64,000 nucleotides of DNA, taken from positions 124,001 through 188,000 of the forward strand of contig JAQJVL010000059.1 of NCBI GenBank assembly GCA_035578905.1, written 5' to 3'. The notes beneath the pieces were generated by a model. That model had not been told where the DNA came from, searched no databases, and was given only the letters and a program-made list of their open reading frames with translations. This DNA is from Stictocephala bisonia. Lineage: Eukaryota; Arthropoda; Insecta; Hemiptera; Membracidae. Made by a program: the position numbers and the translations under genes. Below are positions 33,401 to 48,100 of the stretch, in pieces. Position 1 is the stretch's first letter, and each line of letters starts with the position of its first letter.

Positions 33401-36400
33401 TAGTATTTCCCCATGGAATCCTGGTTGGCCAGGCAACCAGCCACCAGTCGTCCTTATTCTAAAGGCCGCTTTACAAGCTTCCCCTTTTACAAACAGGTCC
33501 ATTGGGCGGAACCCAGTGAGGACCTCAATCGCCGCCAATGGGGTTGTTCTAATTGCGCCTGTAATTCCCAGGCACGTCATTCTCTGACATCTGTCTAATG
33601 TTAGCCTTGCACTGTTCTGTGCCATGGCCGGGCACCAGACAACTGCTGCATAACATAAGGAGGGCCGAAGTACACTCATGTATAGCCAGTAAACCATCTT
33701 TGGTTTAAGACCCCACGTTAACCCAATGGCCCTCCGACAAGCCAAAAAAGCCATTCTAAACTTCCTGGCTTTCTCCTGAAGGTGCTTAAGCCAGTTCAGT
33801 TTAGCATCCAGGATAACCCCCAGATACTTAACCGACCCTGTAGCTCTTAGCTCCATATTTCCCATAGTGGGCATGTATAGGCCATCCAGCCTCTTCTTCC
33901 TAGTGAAAAGTAAGTTCTGTCTTGTTAGGATTAACAGAGAGCCCCTTGTCCCTACACCACCTTTCTAGGTATCTCAAGGCAGCTTGGACAATGTCCGACA
34001 TCATGCTGGCAAACTTACCAATGCCCAGTATACACACATCGTCCGCGTACGCCTGAGCATATACCCCCATCCCGTTCAGCGCCCTTAGTAGGTCATCAAC
34101 AACCAGGGACCACAGGAGAGGGGAAAGGACACCTCCTTGGGGGCAGCCGCTGCCGACTACAACCTGAACCGACGCTTCGTTCAGTGTTGCCTTAACCATT
34201 CTGCTGCATAGGTAGGCTTCAATCCATCTGGCAATAATGCCCTTGACACCCGTCCTAATGACAGCAGCGATCATAGACTGCAGGGAGACATTGTTGAACA
34301 ATGACACCTAGGTACAGGGAGTCTATGTCCATAAAAACACCCATGGCTAGCTCCTTCTGCTGAATCGTCTCTTCAACCCTCGTGACAAGTCTGTGAAGAG
34401 CCGACTCAGCAGATCTCCCAGCCATGTATGCGTGTTGATTTGTATGGAACAAGTTATCTCTCAATACCCCGTCCCTCATATGCCTATCGACCAGCCTCTC
34501 CAATATCTTTAATAGAAAAGACATGAGGCTGATCGGTCTGAAATCTTTAGGTCTGGAATGTGTACCCCTTCCAGATTTGGGTATATAGACCACTTTTGCG
34601 GTCCTCCACAGCCTTGAGATAAAACCCTAGACCAGGGAAGCCCTACATATTGTGGTCAGGTGGGGTAGGAGCGACTCCAGGCCCCTCTGCAAGTGCACAG
34701 GCAGGATGCCATCCAGCCCAGCACTCTTGAAGGGGGCGAAGCACTCAACTGCCCACTTAATCCTTTGCTTTGTGACAACCTTCTTTGCCTCACTCCAGTC
34801 CCCGTGCGAGACCCCGGTAAGTGAGTCTCAAATAAAAGTTGCAAAGTCTCTTCTTCTGATCTGGTCCACTCCCCATCATCTTTAATGAGGGGTCCCAGTC
34901 CTCCCCCAGGGTCCTTAGCCAACACTTTGTGAAGCCTAGACATCGCTGAGGTCATCTCTATAGAGGTACAAAAGTCTCTCCAGGATTTCCTGGAGAATCT
35001 GCGAACCTCTCGTCTGTAATTTCTTTGGGACTCCCAGTAGGCCAGCCAGTCAGCATCACTACCGGATCTGTTGGCCTTGCCGAGGAGCCTTCTGGTTCTC
35101 CTTCGATGGATCTCTAATTCTTGAGTCCATCTCCGGCTTCGAGCATCCCTTTGTGTAATCAAAGGGCAGTTGTTCTCATAAGAGATGATTACGGCCTCCA
35201 TAAGGAGTGCCACCCTCTCCTCTAGGTCCTGCCCAGATCGAATCTGGCCTTTAGGAATTAGATCCAGTCTGTCAGACAGTTCCACCGAATAGGAGGCCCA
35301 GTCTGTCTGTCTGGGATTCCTGTACACCCTCAGTGTTGTCTGGCCCTCAAGCACAAAGCAGATGTGTCTGTGGTCCGACAACGAGGGTTCCTGCAAAACT
35401 TCCCAGTCCCTAATGTCATGAAACATTGAGGCTGAGGCCATAGTTATGTCTATAACCTCCCTCCTAATGATGTTCGAAAAGGTTGGGAGATTACCCTTAT
35501 TGAGTACCAAAAGGTCAGTACCTCCCAGGTATTCTGCAAGAGCAAGGCCCCTCTCGTTCGTGTTACTGCTTCCCCAAACCTCATTGTGAGAGTTGGAGTC
35601 GCGGCCGACCACTAGCTCAAGGTTCCCACACCGGCAGTAATCCACCAACATCCCTATAGTAGGCATTCAATTTTACCCCCACAGGTCAAAGCAGCTGTTC
35701 TATTTCAATCGTTACTACTACTATGATGAATTATAGTGAACACTTTGTGATTATTTGAGGTCCAATCTAGTGGAACATAAGTTGATGTTATGAGTTTTTA
35801 AAATGTAAAACGTCAAGATTTACATGTAAAGTTTCACAAATTTAACTGTATTTAATTGTTTACAAAATCCAATTTATCATCTACTAGAATAGTTTTTCAC
35901 CTGTTTTACGATATGATCATTATTACAGAGAAAAACGTTGAAATATAAACACATTTTGTTGTTTTTCGTGGAACGATACAGCCGTCTTAATATCTCTAGT
36001 TTTAATTAACTTACAACTGGGATTTACCTGAAAGGCATCATTTGGTAGTTCTCTGACAACGTTCCTACTCAGCCCAAGATGGATTACTCGATCTGCGACA
36101 GCTCGCAATATGTCTACAGAGATGGCAGCGACACGGTTGAAGTCAAGACGCAAGACAGTGAGATGTGGCAGACGACCTAGAGCGCTTGCAGGCACCAAGA
36201 GAATAGTATTGTCCTGAAGTGACAATGTCTCCAAACTGTCTAGGCCTTCAAAAGCATCATCTTCAACCTGTCAATCAGATCGAAGGCTGGATAACATAGC
36301 AGATACAGGTTTAATGGTGTTTCTACAATTAAAAAATGTTGTGTCAGAAAACAATTACAAAACTACGATTCCCACTATTACTGAAAATGTTGGTATTGCT

Positions 36401-39073
36401 ACAGTGGTGAGATCTATCTGGGGGGGGGAAGAGGGGGCAGTTGCCCCCCCATATTTTCATAAATTCATAATTTATTATTAGAAAATACTCTTGTTTTTAT
36501 TGAGTTTTTTCTTTAACAAATTAATAAAAAATATACAATCTAAAAGAATAAGAATATGAATTTCAAATTTAACAACGAATTCAAAACAGCCTTTGTTTGC
36601 TACTTTGTTCTCAGTCGTCTGGAACAAAGTCTTAGTGGCCAAACTAAGTAGTTGTCCTAGTTACAAATAAAGCGAAGCACCTTCGCGGGGAAGTGTTAGC
36701 CTCTCCGTTTGTGATTAGCGACTGTTTTGAGGTTAGGATGTTATAGCCACAGATCACAAAAGTGAATACAAATAGTACACTCATTATGATATAAACGGAT
36801 TCAATCTACAATATAATTTGAACTAAAGGCCCTATTTTTACGGGACCTGTAGACCGGTTGGGTGGGTGCGCTCGATGGCATCAAAATAAATTAAACCAAA
36901 CCAATGTTCTTTCAGAGTAATCAAACCAATGGTGTCATAATTATCAACTAAATACAACTATTTAAAAACAAAGACTATTTAAATATTATTAATATATGTT
37001 CATATTTTTCAGCATTGACTAAGTGGTTTCAATTCTAGACTTTTTATAATCGTACATTTAATGTTGACGATATTTAATAAGTAAAGCAATAGAAATGTGA
37101 ACTCAGAATACAACACCTACTTAACATCTTTAATGAGGTATTTTTTATTAGGTACCAAAATTATGGTGTCTGATGACATTAAAAAAAAAAAAAATAGGTT
37201 CTTACTATTGTTGCTTCAAGACATTAAATTATGCTCTGGAAGGTCATTCGCCAATCTCAGTCTCAGCGATACCACTGAGGATGCCACATCACAGTATGGA
37301 CAAAACGTTTAGGTACCTTGTAAATAATGTAGATAGCACCTTGATGCTGTATTCAGTATTCAGTTTATTCATTCAAATGTACATTTACAAAGAACACGTC
37401 AAATCTTTACAATACAATAATTTATAAATACAACGTTGTACAATAAATAATTAACAAATAAAAGGTAATACTAAAGTTCAATAAATTAACTAAGCTACGA
37501 CTATAATACATTATTTAAGAAACGTTTACATGCCACTTAAACTATTGTAATTGTAAAAACATTTTTCAATAAAATAGGTTTTTAACCTCATTTTAAAAAT
37601 TGAGATCCTCCCGACATCACGGAGATCTCTGGGCAGCTTATTGTATATCGAGATGCAGAGGTGATGCGGCCCCCTCCCGAAAGCACTCGTGCTGTGACCG
37701 GCCACAGAGAGGTCATTTCTGCCTCTAGTGGCAAAGGTGTGGTATGAGCCGTTTGTCTCGAAATAAGTTGGATTTTTTTTTACAAACATGCACGCCTCAT
37801 ACCCCACCAGGCCCGCCAAGGTCAACACGCCGGACCCACGGAAGAGAGGCTCACACGACTGCATCCGACTGAGATTACCAATGGTTCTTCATGCCCATTT
37901 ATGTAATATAAAAATTCTATCAAAATTTTTTTTGTTTGACAAACCCAAAAAAATGACTCCATATCTTAAAATTGATTCTACATGTCCATGGTAAAAAGAA
38001 AGCAAGGCTTCAACTCCACAGACCCGAGCCAGACGGCCAAGAGCAAAACACGCGGTGCGAAGCCTTTTACAGACATAATCGACATGGGAGGCCCACGACA
38101 GGTCACTGTCCACAAATAAACCAAGAAATTTAACAGTGTTTATCTGATTTAATATTTGATTGCCTATTTTTATGTTATTATGTTGTGGGGGTTGTAGAGA
38201 ATGGCGAGAAATTTTAAAGTGAACACAGTGAGTTTTGTCGCTATTAAGCTTAAGCATGTTATCTGTAAACCATTTCGATGCAGAACTCAAACATGAGTTT
38301 GTTGCCACAACCAACGACTGCTCCCCTGCACGGGCAATGCGCAGGGAACAGTCGTCAGCGAACATCACAGCATCACATTCTGCTATGTTGATTGGAAGAT
38401 CATTTATGTATATAAGAAACAAAAGTGGACCTAGGACAGAACCCTGCGGGATCCCTGTTGTCACCGGAAACTATAGATCCTAGTTATGACGTGGATTGCT
38501 TAAGCCTAAGATCTAAGATAAAAGAATTTTATCATTCCTTTTTTATTTACACAACTAACATCAAATGTTCTCTGAAAATCATATACACCTTAACCCTGCC
38601 ACTGTTGCACTAACACACCTAAAATGTTTCACCGTTTTCCAAGGCTCTGAAAGGTTTTATACAAAAAGAAATATAAAATTTAAATTTAGCAGTAAAGTGA
38701 AACTTATTTTACTCCATTTTGTTCAGAATAAGATTCTCTGTAATAAGAAAAATATGTCGAATTCTTGCCTTGATGGTGTTTGACATATTGAGCAGCAACT
38801 ATAAAATATATAAATAAAAATTTGTATTTTATAAGTTCTGGCCAGTTAGCACAATGATAGCAAAGTTGTTTGAAATTTAGTATAGATTAAAAATTTATGT
38901 ACATGTTTAGCAATATTTTTTCAATGAAGAAAATTATGTAAAATAAAAAAAACAACTATGTACACTATTTTTGACTTCACACCTCAACACAGCTGACACA
39001 AAGCACGGAGTCAGTTCAGCTGATACGTACTTTGATCAAAGGCAACGAAACTAAAACCTGACTGCCGACAGCA

Positions 39074-39141
<68 letters not shown>

Positions 39142-42100
39142 TATGTAGTACTGTTTTCGATCTTTAAAATGAGTGTATTCTTATTGTGATCGGACGTCAT
39201 TTTAATGAATCAGACGAGAGTAATTTTAGAGAAGTGCTGCAAATAGTTTGTAAAATGAACCTTAACAGTCGCACAACCGTTTTAATAATTCATAATAAGA
39301 ACCATAACATGGGGAGGGTTAAAATACTTTTATTTGCCACATTCAGCTTCTTTTTCCACTTTGAAACATCTTTTCATAATATTTTTCAGAATTAAAGATT
39401 TAATTAAGAAATCACTTTTATAACAAGTGTAATAGCTTACTGTTCTTAGAGTGTTAACACTGAGATCAAGATGTCTAAGCTTGCGTAGCCCAAGAAATGT
39501 CCCAGGTGCAATGTTGGCAATATTGTTCCGGCTCAAGTCCAAAGATTCAAGGCTAGTCACAGATACCAAATTGGTATTTTCTAGTTTCTGAAAAGAAATG
39601 AGGAACATTTAGCAATATTGTGATTAATCAAACTGTCCAGATAACAAGAAGTATTTAAAAAATATTATTGTACTACATTTTAGTGTATAAAGGGGCCAAC
39701 ACTGTTTATCAATTAACATATGAATAGATTGTTAGTTTTAAATTAATTAGTCTAATTCAATTAATTAAAATTCCAACCATTGAAAAATAACTGTTAAGTT
39801 TTTGGTACTATCGTTAACAATCAAATATCTTTATTTACATAAAGATTAACTCAAGGAATGTCAATGATAATACCCTCGAATGTCGCCATATTTTTAGTGA
39901 TTTGTAAAACTTTTTTTTTTTAATTCGCTATACATTTATTAGTAGCATTAGAAGGATAAAATTTACATAATTTTTATCAGAAAGAAATGCATTTAAAATA
40001 TTGGCACTGCTGAAAAAATCAATAAAATTAGGACATTTTATAAAAATAAAGTTATTTGCAAATCATTCATAAAGTAATTTTATAAAAAGTTTATTGGCCA
40101 TTTATGTATGTAAAACTATAATAGTAGAAGAAAACTGATATATACAAGTTGTGCATAATTTTGTGCTGAACAAAAAAATATATCATAATTTTGTCCAATA
40201 TTTACAAAAAATTAGATAAGAAGTAATGACTAGACTAAGTATGTTGCCTAGCAATGAATATGACAATCAGATCGTTCAAGTATATCTCAAATGTTTCACT
40301 AACGACACGGATCACCCATAATCAAAAACAACAATAAAAACTAGTTAAATAGTACACAAACACTAAAAGTCATATAAAAGCTCAATAAAAAACATAAACA
40401 ACTACCGGCTTGGCAATAGCAAACGGGACTGGCGGGTAGACACACAGTGGCGTGTGAGACGAAGTAAACGAACGAAATCAACAAGCCACTGTACCACGTG
40501 GGAAATTCGTGGAGCAAATTCAAAGACACGTAAACAAATACTGGTTCACAGTCTTTCAAATTATATGTATTTGAAATGGCTCTGACGTTTTATTTTGAAT
40601 GTAAGCGGCTGTAACCGAGCGTGCACACAGAACCTCAAATTGAGGCAGTAACATTTTACAAACGAACCGATCACCTCAATTTGAGGCAATAATCATTCGT
40701 TGGGTTAAGAATAGTAATTACATCACATCATAATAAAAACAATAACTATAGGCTAAAATAAAGTTACATTTTTAAGTTTAATTGTCATTAGCAATAACAA
40801 AAATGATACAAAAGATAACAATTAGAGCAAATTCATTTCAGTTTACAATCAAACAAATATTGTCAGTTTTGCTGAAAGTTAAAAACAAGAAACAACAATT
40901 TCTGTACAGTCCTAAACAATCAAAGAAATTGAATTTATAGGCAAATCGGCTAGTCTATTCCACCTGAGATGTCAGACTGTCACAGATATATCCTAAACAA
41001 ATGGGTGCTCTCTATCTTTTATGGAATTATAGCTATAATTTGTATTATATAAATTATGTTTGCACATTAATAGTTTACAAAATCATTGGTTGTCCATTAG
41101 ACAATGTACAATATTGTAATGGGCTTCGTCTTTTTTTATAAAATAATAAACTTAGAAATTAAAAACAATAATAATTTAGTCTTGGAACATAGACTTAAGT
41201 AGCCGGTGTCATAACTAGAATCTATATTTTCTGGTGACACTCCTAGAGATACCATTGAGGATGCCACATCACAGCATGGGCGAAACGTCTCGTTATAATG
41301 TAGATAGCAACCTTAACACGGTTGTCACCAGGAAATATAGATTTTAGTTAATACTTTGGTGTAATTATTTCTAAAAAAAATTTTATCTTATATATAACAA
41401 TCAATTACAAACAAAATTTTTAAGAACAGTAACATATATACAAGAAAAACAAAACTAATGTACTAAAATGTTATATAACTACTGATTGATAAACAAATTT
41501 ATTGAATGTAAGGAAAGATTATGGTGGCGTATCAAGAAAAAGTAAAGACTGAGTTCTCTATAGTAAAAATTGCCTTTTACGTATTGATTTTTTATTTTGG
41601 TAATATAAATTTAAAAATTATACATTTCACATATAGTTTTTAATGTCGAAAATGGTAAAATTATTATTATTATTATTATTTTATTATTTCTCTTATTACT
41701 AATATTATTATATTATTTTTAGCACCCTATGCAATTGTAGCACATGAAATTAAAGGGCTTTAAAAATCAAACATTTTTATATTTAAAGTCTTTGCCAGGT
41801 CTCTGTGGGTTTTAAACTGCGGAAAACCCCCATTTTACACTCTGAAAATGGAGTTAGGTAAACATGTTTTAAAATCAAACTATGTCATGCTTCATGTCAA
41901 ATTAAAGGTATCTAAAAGTAAAACATTTGTTGAATTTCAAGTTTTGGAATTAATTATTTATTATGATTTTTAAATGGCAGATGAAAAACCAAAATTTTAC
42001 TTTTCCTTAGTTTTTATCAGTATTTGAGCTATTCCTTGTTTACAGTTTTCCTAAGTTTTGCCTTTAATTTACAAGTAAATAAAATGTTGAATTTCTTGTA

Positions 42101-45100
42101 AGCTGACTTGTGTTAAAATTTTGATTTTTTAAAATATAATTGGGCTTTAAGGTCTAAAAAAATACACTAAATATATAAGTTCAGATAACTCTGATTTTTT
42201 ATTCTTAATCCTTAAGTATGTGTATTTATTTTACTTGTATTACAAATATTTGTATCCATAAAGAATGCCTCATACCTCTCAAGTTTTTCATGTGAGGGGG
42301 GCACAATGTTGTTTGTTTACACTAGAAAAATGTCTACAACCGGCCCTGTAAATATATTAAATAAATTAAAACCATCTACGATACACCTTGAACAAATCTT
42401 TTACTGACCTCAATTAGATTTGACGATAAGTTAAGATGCCTTAGGCTGTTGAATGCTTTAAGTGCCACCGTCGGTAATTCTGTAAGAAAGTTTCCAGAAA
42501 GGTCTAATGTGTCCACATTTTCTGCTCCTGTAAACAATGCTACACTTATAAAATATCTTAAGAATAACTTAAAAAACCTAATTATGCTACCTTTATTAGT
42601 TAATCATAGGCTTGTATTGGAACTTAAAAGAAAATAAATGGTTCCAAAAAATTGCACGAACTTACCCCATATTAAACCCTAATAAAATCAAAACTTTGAA
42701 AATGACCAGTTTGATTCCCAAATATGTTTTTGCCATAGCTCAAAAACTAGTCAAGTTAGAGACATGCGGGTTTTAATAAAATATTTTAAATTGTAATTCA
42801 CATACTGTATTTCTTTAAAATTTAATCAATTTCGTTAGAGCTGTTTTTGAGAAAAATCCATTTTTGTAAGTTTTTTGGCCATAAAAATAAAAAAAAACTA
42901 ACATTTAAAAAAAGTGAAAAACTGGTCTGAGATATTTGCTAAATCAACCTACATACGAAATTTGATTAAAATATATCTGATTGGTTTCCAGCAAACTGCA
43001 CATACACACAGACAGACACACATACAAATAGACATCCATTATTATTTTTTTTGTTTGAAAAAAACAATTTTTTTGGTTCAGGGTACCCTAAAATGGTCCC
43101 CTGAACCATTTTAGTTTTTAGACCAACTTGTACAAACATTTTTTTGGACGATCAAGATACTTTCTCTGGTGGCGCAGTGCTCTAACTCAGCTACTTGGGG
43201 ACAAAGTGTTTGGGAGATTGAAGGCGATAGGTTCCATGCTCGGTTCTCTTAATACCGACGCGGTGTCCGCTCAATGGTTGTCATCAATATAGACACTACT
43301 AGAGAAGTCTGGAGTGTCCGTGTTGAATGGTAGTCAAGGTTCGGGTGTTGTGTGGGGAAGAGAACTAAGTCTCAAACTTGTCAGTTAGCTGAAAATCAGA
43401 CTAACACTATGTGGTTCGGATTCCACGTAAAAGCTGTAGGTCCCATAGTTGCCCTGGTTATTGGGCTATTAATAAATAGTCCTTTCTGAGCTAAGTCGAA
43501 CTCTGATAGTAACAATGACTACACTCGTTCATCTACACTCATCACACTCATTCACGCCTCATATTCGCCCATATATCTACGATCGGCGTCTTAGAGATGA
43601 ATAATGAATAAAGTAAAAAGCAATTTGTCTATCATGTAACATAATTTATCACATAGAATTCTACTACAGGTTATTGAAAACAAATATTACCAAGAAAGAC
43701 ATCACTGTTAAGCTTCCGAAGCTGGTTGTGGCCAAGTTTCAGGGTTTGTAAGTTGGCTAGGCTGTGGAACGCTCCACCTTCAATAACTGTCAGACGGTTC
43801 CCAAACAAGTCAATCTTTTCTAAATTCTGCTGAGCTTTAAAAGCACCTTCTGGTATAACACCTGAAAAATTAATTTGACACATTAACCATGACTACTTTT
43901 GGATATCATAAGCATTAAATTTTGATTTTGTTTAATAACTTATAGTATGAAACAGGTACTTCCATAGCAGGATTAGTGTATGTAAAATGTAGAAAACACA
44001 CTATAGTATAGAGGTTCTAAAATAAAGTGGTTTCAAAAACTAGTTCCATTACAACAATTTCTATAAACCAAAACAATACTGCATGGCGCTTACCAAAACA
44101 ATACTGCATGGCGCTTACCAAAACAATACTGCATGGCGCTAGTTCCAGTTCTGACCTAATTGTAGCTAGATTACGATAAAAAATCTACTACATTGATACA
44201 ACTTCATTCACTTTTCAGTTCAATTTGTTCAAGCTTGAAATAAAACATAATTGTTACAAATATAGTCCATGATTGAATCTACTTCAATCTGGGCCTGGCA
44301 TAAAGTCACTCTGCTCAATATTATAATATAGTATTACAAAAATAATCAAAGCAGCCCTCTACTTCAATTATAAATGGAATAATTTTGATAACTTTTATTA
44401 TATTCTAATATAAGTACTCAATAAAAGCATCCAAATTACCTCGATAGATTTTAAAACAGAAGAGACAGTGTTTATTAAGTTGAGAGGCTATCCATATTGG
44501 CCAGGAATAGTTGAGAGAGCAATGATCAATGATAGTACAGGGTAGCAATGACCACGCCACAGTAAAGCATATATATACACTCGTATGAGGAAAATAAATT
44601 GCTATATGGGGTACCAAAAGCAGATAACTATAGGAAGAAAAAATGTAATACAGCTTTAACAATTTAGCTGCCGTGTCAGGCCAGTACGCCCAACGGCTCT
44701 TTGTCTCAGCTAGATGCCGTCGGGCCACTACACCCGACATTGTTGCTAAGCAACCTTTTAGTTATTTTATTGTTACTCGACTGGTCCTGCTTTCTTAAAG
44801 AAACCGATCACACTTAATTGTACTGCAAGCATCATACTATTTACAGAGCAAATTTCTAAGTTTTTGGTTGTATACAAAGTTGTTCAAAAAACTTTAAATG
44901 TTGGCATGTTCTACGGGCAAGTTGTCAGGAGTATAGCCTCGACAGACTTATTTAGTGACTGTTGTTATTGAAATAACGTAATACATATTGAATACTGGAT
45001 TACTTTCAACATGCAGTCAGTGTAGCCAAACCCTGAAAACAAATTTACCTCAAAATGTGTCAGGCCGATATGCCCGACAGAGTTTGTTATGTGCCGTATA

Positions 45101-48100
45101 TGCTACTAAAAATACTGTGTCGGGCCAATACTCCCGACATATTTATATACATATAATGCCTATGTATGTACTATTTCTGTACTCGGAAATGGTGGCATAG
45201 TAAATATAATGCATCATTGTTAAAAATATTTGCATAAAAGGTTTTGGCAATTTAGTGCAAAAATACTCATTTTAAGGATGGCAGCTAACGTGTTAAAGGA
45301 AGCTGAGGAAAATGACACCAATCTGACAGAGCCCGTTACTGAAGTAAATGAAATTAGTAAAAGGATTGACAATGATGAGAAGATTGATGACCTTGACCTA
45401 GAAACATTCCTGACCCTTGCTGCCAAAGCAGGCAATGCACTATTGACAGAAAACACCAAACTTAAACAAGACATACAAATTCTACAAGAACACGTAGAAA
45501 TGCTTAAAGAACTTGAAAAGAGCAGAAATGACATAAAATGTTTTCTATAGTAGAAGCCAGCTCGAAAGAAAAGGATGAAATAATCAAAGGGCTGATTAAT
45601 AAAAACAATGAGCTTCTGCAAGAGACCTGCTTTATTAGGAAAAAAGCAGACCAAGAAAGGGCCTTAAAAGAGAAACTGATACAACAATCAGAACTTGAAA
45701 TCCAAAGCCTAACTAACAAAATTAAGCAACTCCAATGCAAACTAATTGAACAAACAAATCTAGCAGAAGGAAACAAAAACGCTTTGAAACAAGAACTAAC
45801 ATCTCTGTTAAATAGTGAAGAAAAGCTAAAACAGGAAATCACTGACCAAAACTCAACTATTGTAGCTGTAAGGAAAGATGCAGAAAAGCTTTTACTAAAA
45901 CTTATGGAACAAGAAGAAACTACAAGGTCCTACTTATCCTCCTTTCTTAGCAGAATCAAAGGCTACAGTAAACATCCCAACATACTTCTAAATAACAGTC
46001 ATCTCGTCCAACTCTCAACCCAAACTCTTTACACCAGCTTACTGTCTCTTGACATCTCTTTTAAAGATGAACTGTCAACTTAATGTTTTGAGACAAGGAT
46101 GAATACTAAAACCAGTGGTGTCATTACAAATTTTTAACTAGGGTGGCAAGCACCCCCCCCCCATCCCCGAAGAAAATGTTATGAATAGTCGATGCTGGGA
46201 GCAATGTTTTATGGCATTTTGGCATTTGAGAATTTTTTGATTTTATAATAATTATTGTCATTAAGAAAATTTTTAAAATTATAGATAGATCTCATAAAGT
46301 TCAGTATACTCAATAATCATAGGTGTGCAACAGAGTCACATCTTTGAGGGTGCCAGTAGGAAAATGGCGAACTTAACCCTTAAAATGCGGAATCCAAATA
46401 AATGCGCATGTGAACAATTGCCCATAATGCAGTATCCGTATATTTACGCTTGTCGATATTTTTAAACTTAGATTCAATTAAATATGCAGCAGCGAGCTCT
46501 ACGATTCAAGGTCAACACTATTTTTAGGTTGTTATTCGGTTATGAATCATATGAACTGGTTACTAGGCAATGAATTTAATAAATATGACGTTTTTACTAA
46601 TCACTGCCATTTTTGAAGTAACCACTAGGGTTCGATGCAGTGAGTTCGATATGCGGAACGTGAAGACAGACGACGCGTCGCTCAGAGCTCAATCGCTTGT
46701 TGTTTGTTGTGTGTTTAAAACGTAATTACTAACCTTGTTTGAGTAAACAACTTTTTTAATTTGCCCTTTACTTTATATTTTTTCCAGTTTCATTTTTTTA
46801 AGTTATGAATAATTTTATTTTATTATTACATAGTCTAATTGTATCCTGTAGGATTGTAAATATTTTCACAATGACTAACTCGGACAATTTTGATGAATAA
46901 AAATATAAAAAATGTATCTCAGTTATATTTATTTTTTCAACCTTGCAATAAACTGGTTAAAATTTAAAAAAATTAACTTTAGAAAAAACAAAAATTATAT
47001 AAATTCTAAAATCTAGCGTTAATTGAAAAATGACAAACAATTACCCAGCGCTTTAAGGTTTAAACCCCTTACCCCTCCAATGGGGGGAGGTCATCCCAGG
47101 GTCCACTTAGTAAACCTTTTGAAATAAAATAAACATCTAATGACGTTTTGACATGTTTTCTAATGAATTTATATATACTTGTATAACGAACCCATTTAAG
47201 TTTTATTTATGTTTATCATAATAACAGCATCTGGATAAAGAAAAAAAAACACAAATGTATTGGTTTACATTATAAATTAACATATAAGTTTTGCCTATGT
47301 CTTGTTACACTTTATTGAAATTTTGTTAATCATAACAATAACCTTCGTTTGAAAAACACAATGTTTTTTAACTCCTCATTCACTTCTTCCATCGATATGC
47401 TAGTGCAAAGGTCTTGTTCAATGAGAGGTAGCATTAGAGTTTGAAGTCAATGTTGGGTCATGATTGATCCAAGTTAAGTTAAGTTTTAATTTAATTATCA
47501 AACTACCAGTTGATAAACAATTGACAACTGGTACACTGGTCAACTTTTTAATGTTCGTCCGGGCGCCCAGTTTAGCACTCTAATGAATTTAATAATAGAT
47601 TTTATTGCAACTGCCGCTAAGGCTAGGGTCACGTTTGGCATGTTTCACGTCTTGGCTTTTCAATTGTTTCCAGCATTTAATGGCGGATCCTCTGAGTGCT
47701 GTAACACTGGGCGGTGCTACCGCTCTACTGGATGACGTCCTAGGTCCATCACTTGAAAATATGTCTTCACGAAGAGAGAATGAATTGCCTTTGGCGACTG
47801 CGGTGAGTTCATATTTAATACTCACAAGAAAAGTAGGAGATTTGGAGTGCACCCATTAAGCTGCGTTAAGTTTAGTGCTTTAAACTGCGTAAACTTTATT
47901 TCATACTTTTTTTTTAAGTGCAACCACTAAAGTCTTCCGCTAAGTTTTCCGCAAATTGCATCAATTTATTGCTTTTTCCAAAAAAACAGCAACTTTTTCT
48001 GTCTTCCACTTGTGGAGAGACAAATCTTTCACTAAATTTTGGTTTCCTGTGGAGTGTCAGTAAAGATAAAAAAATGTTGACAACAAAAAGTGGAAGATGT

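Noticed and set aside
32630..33598. Plus-strand frames of up to 185 codons
   Set aside because: Antisense shadows of the LINE RNase H and RT region, where GC content makes stops rare.
45220..45842. Minus-strand hydrophobic/Ser-rich frames
   Set aside because: Antisense of the coiled-coil ORF1; the plus strand has the coherent heptad pattern.
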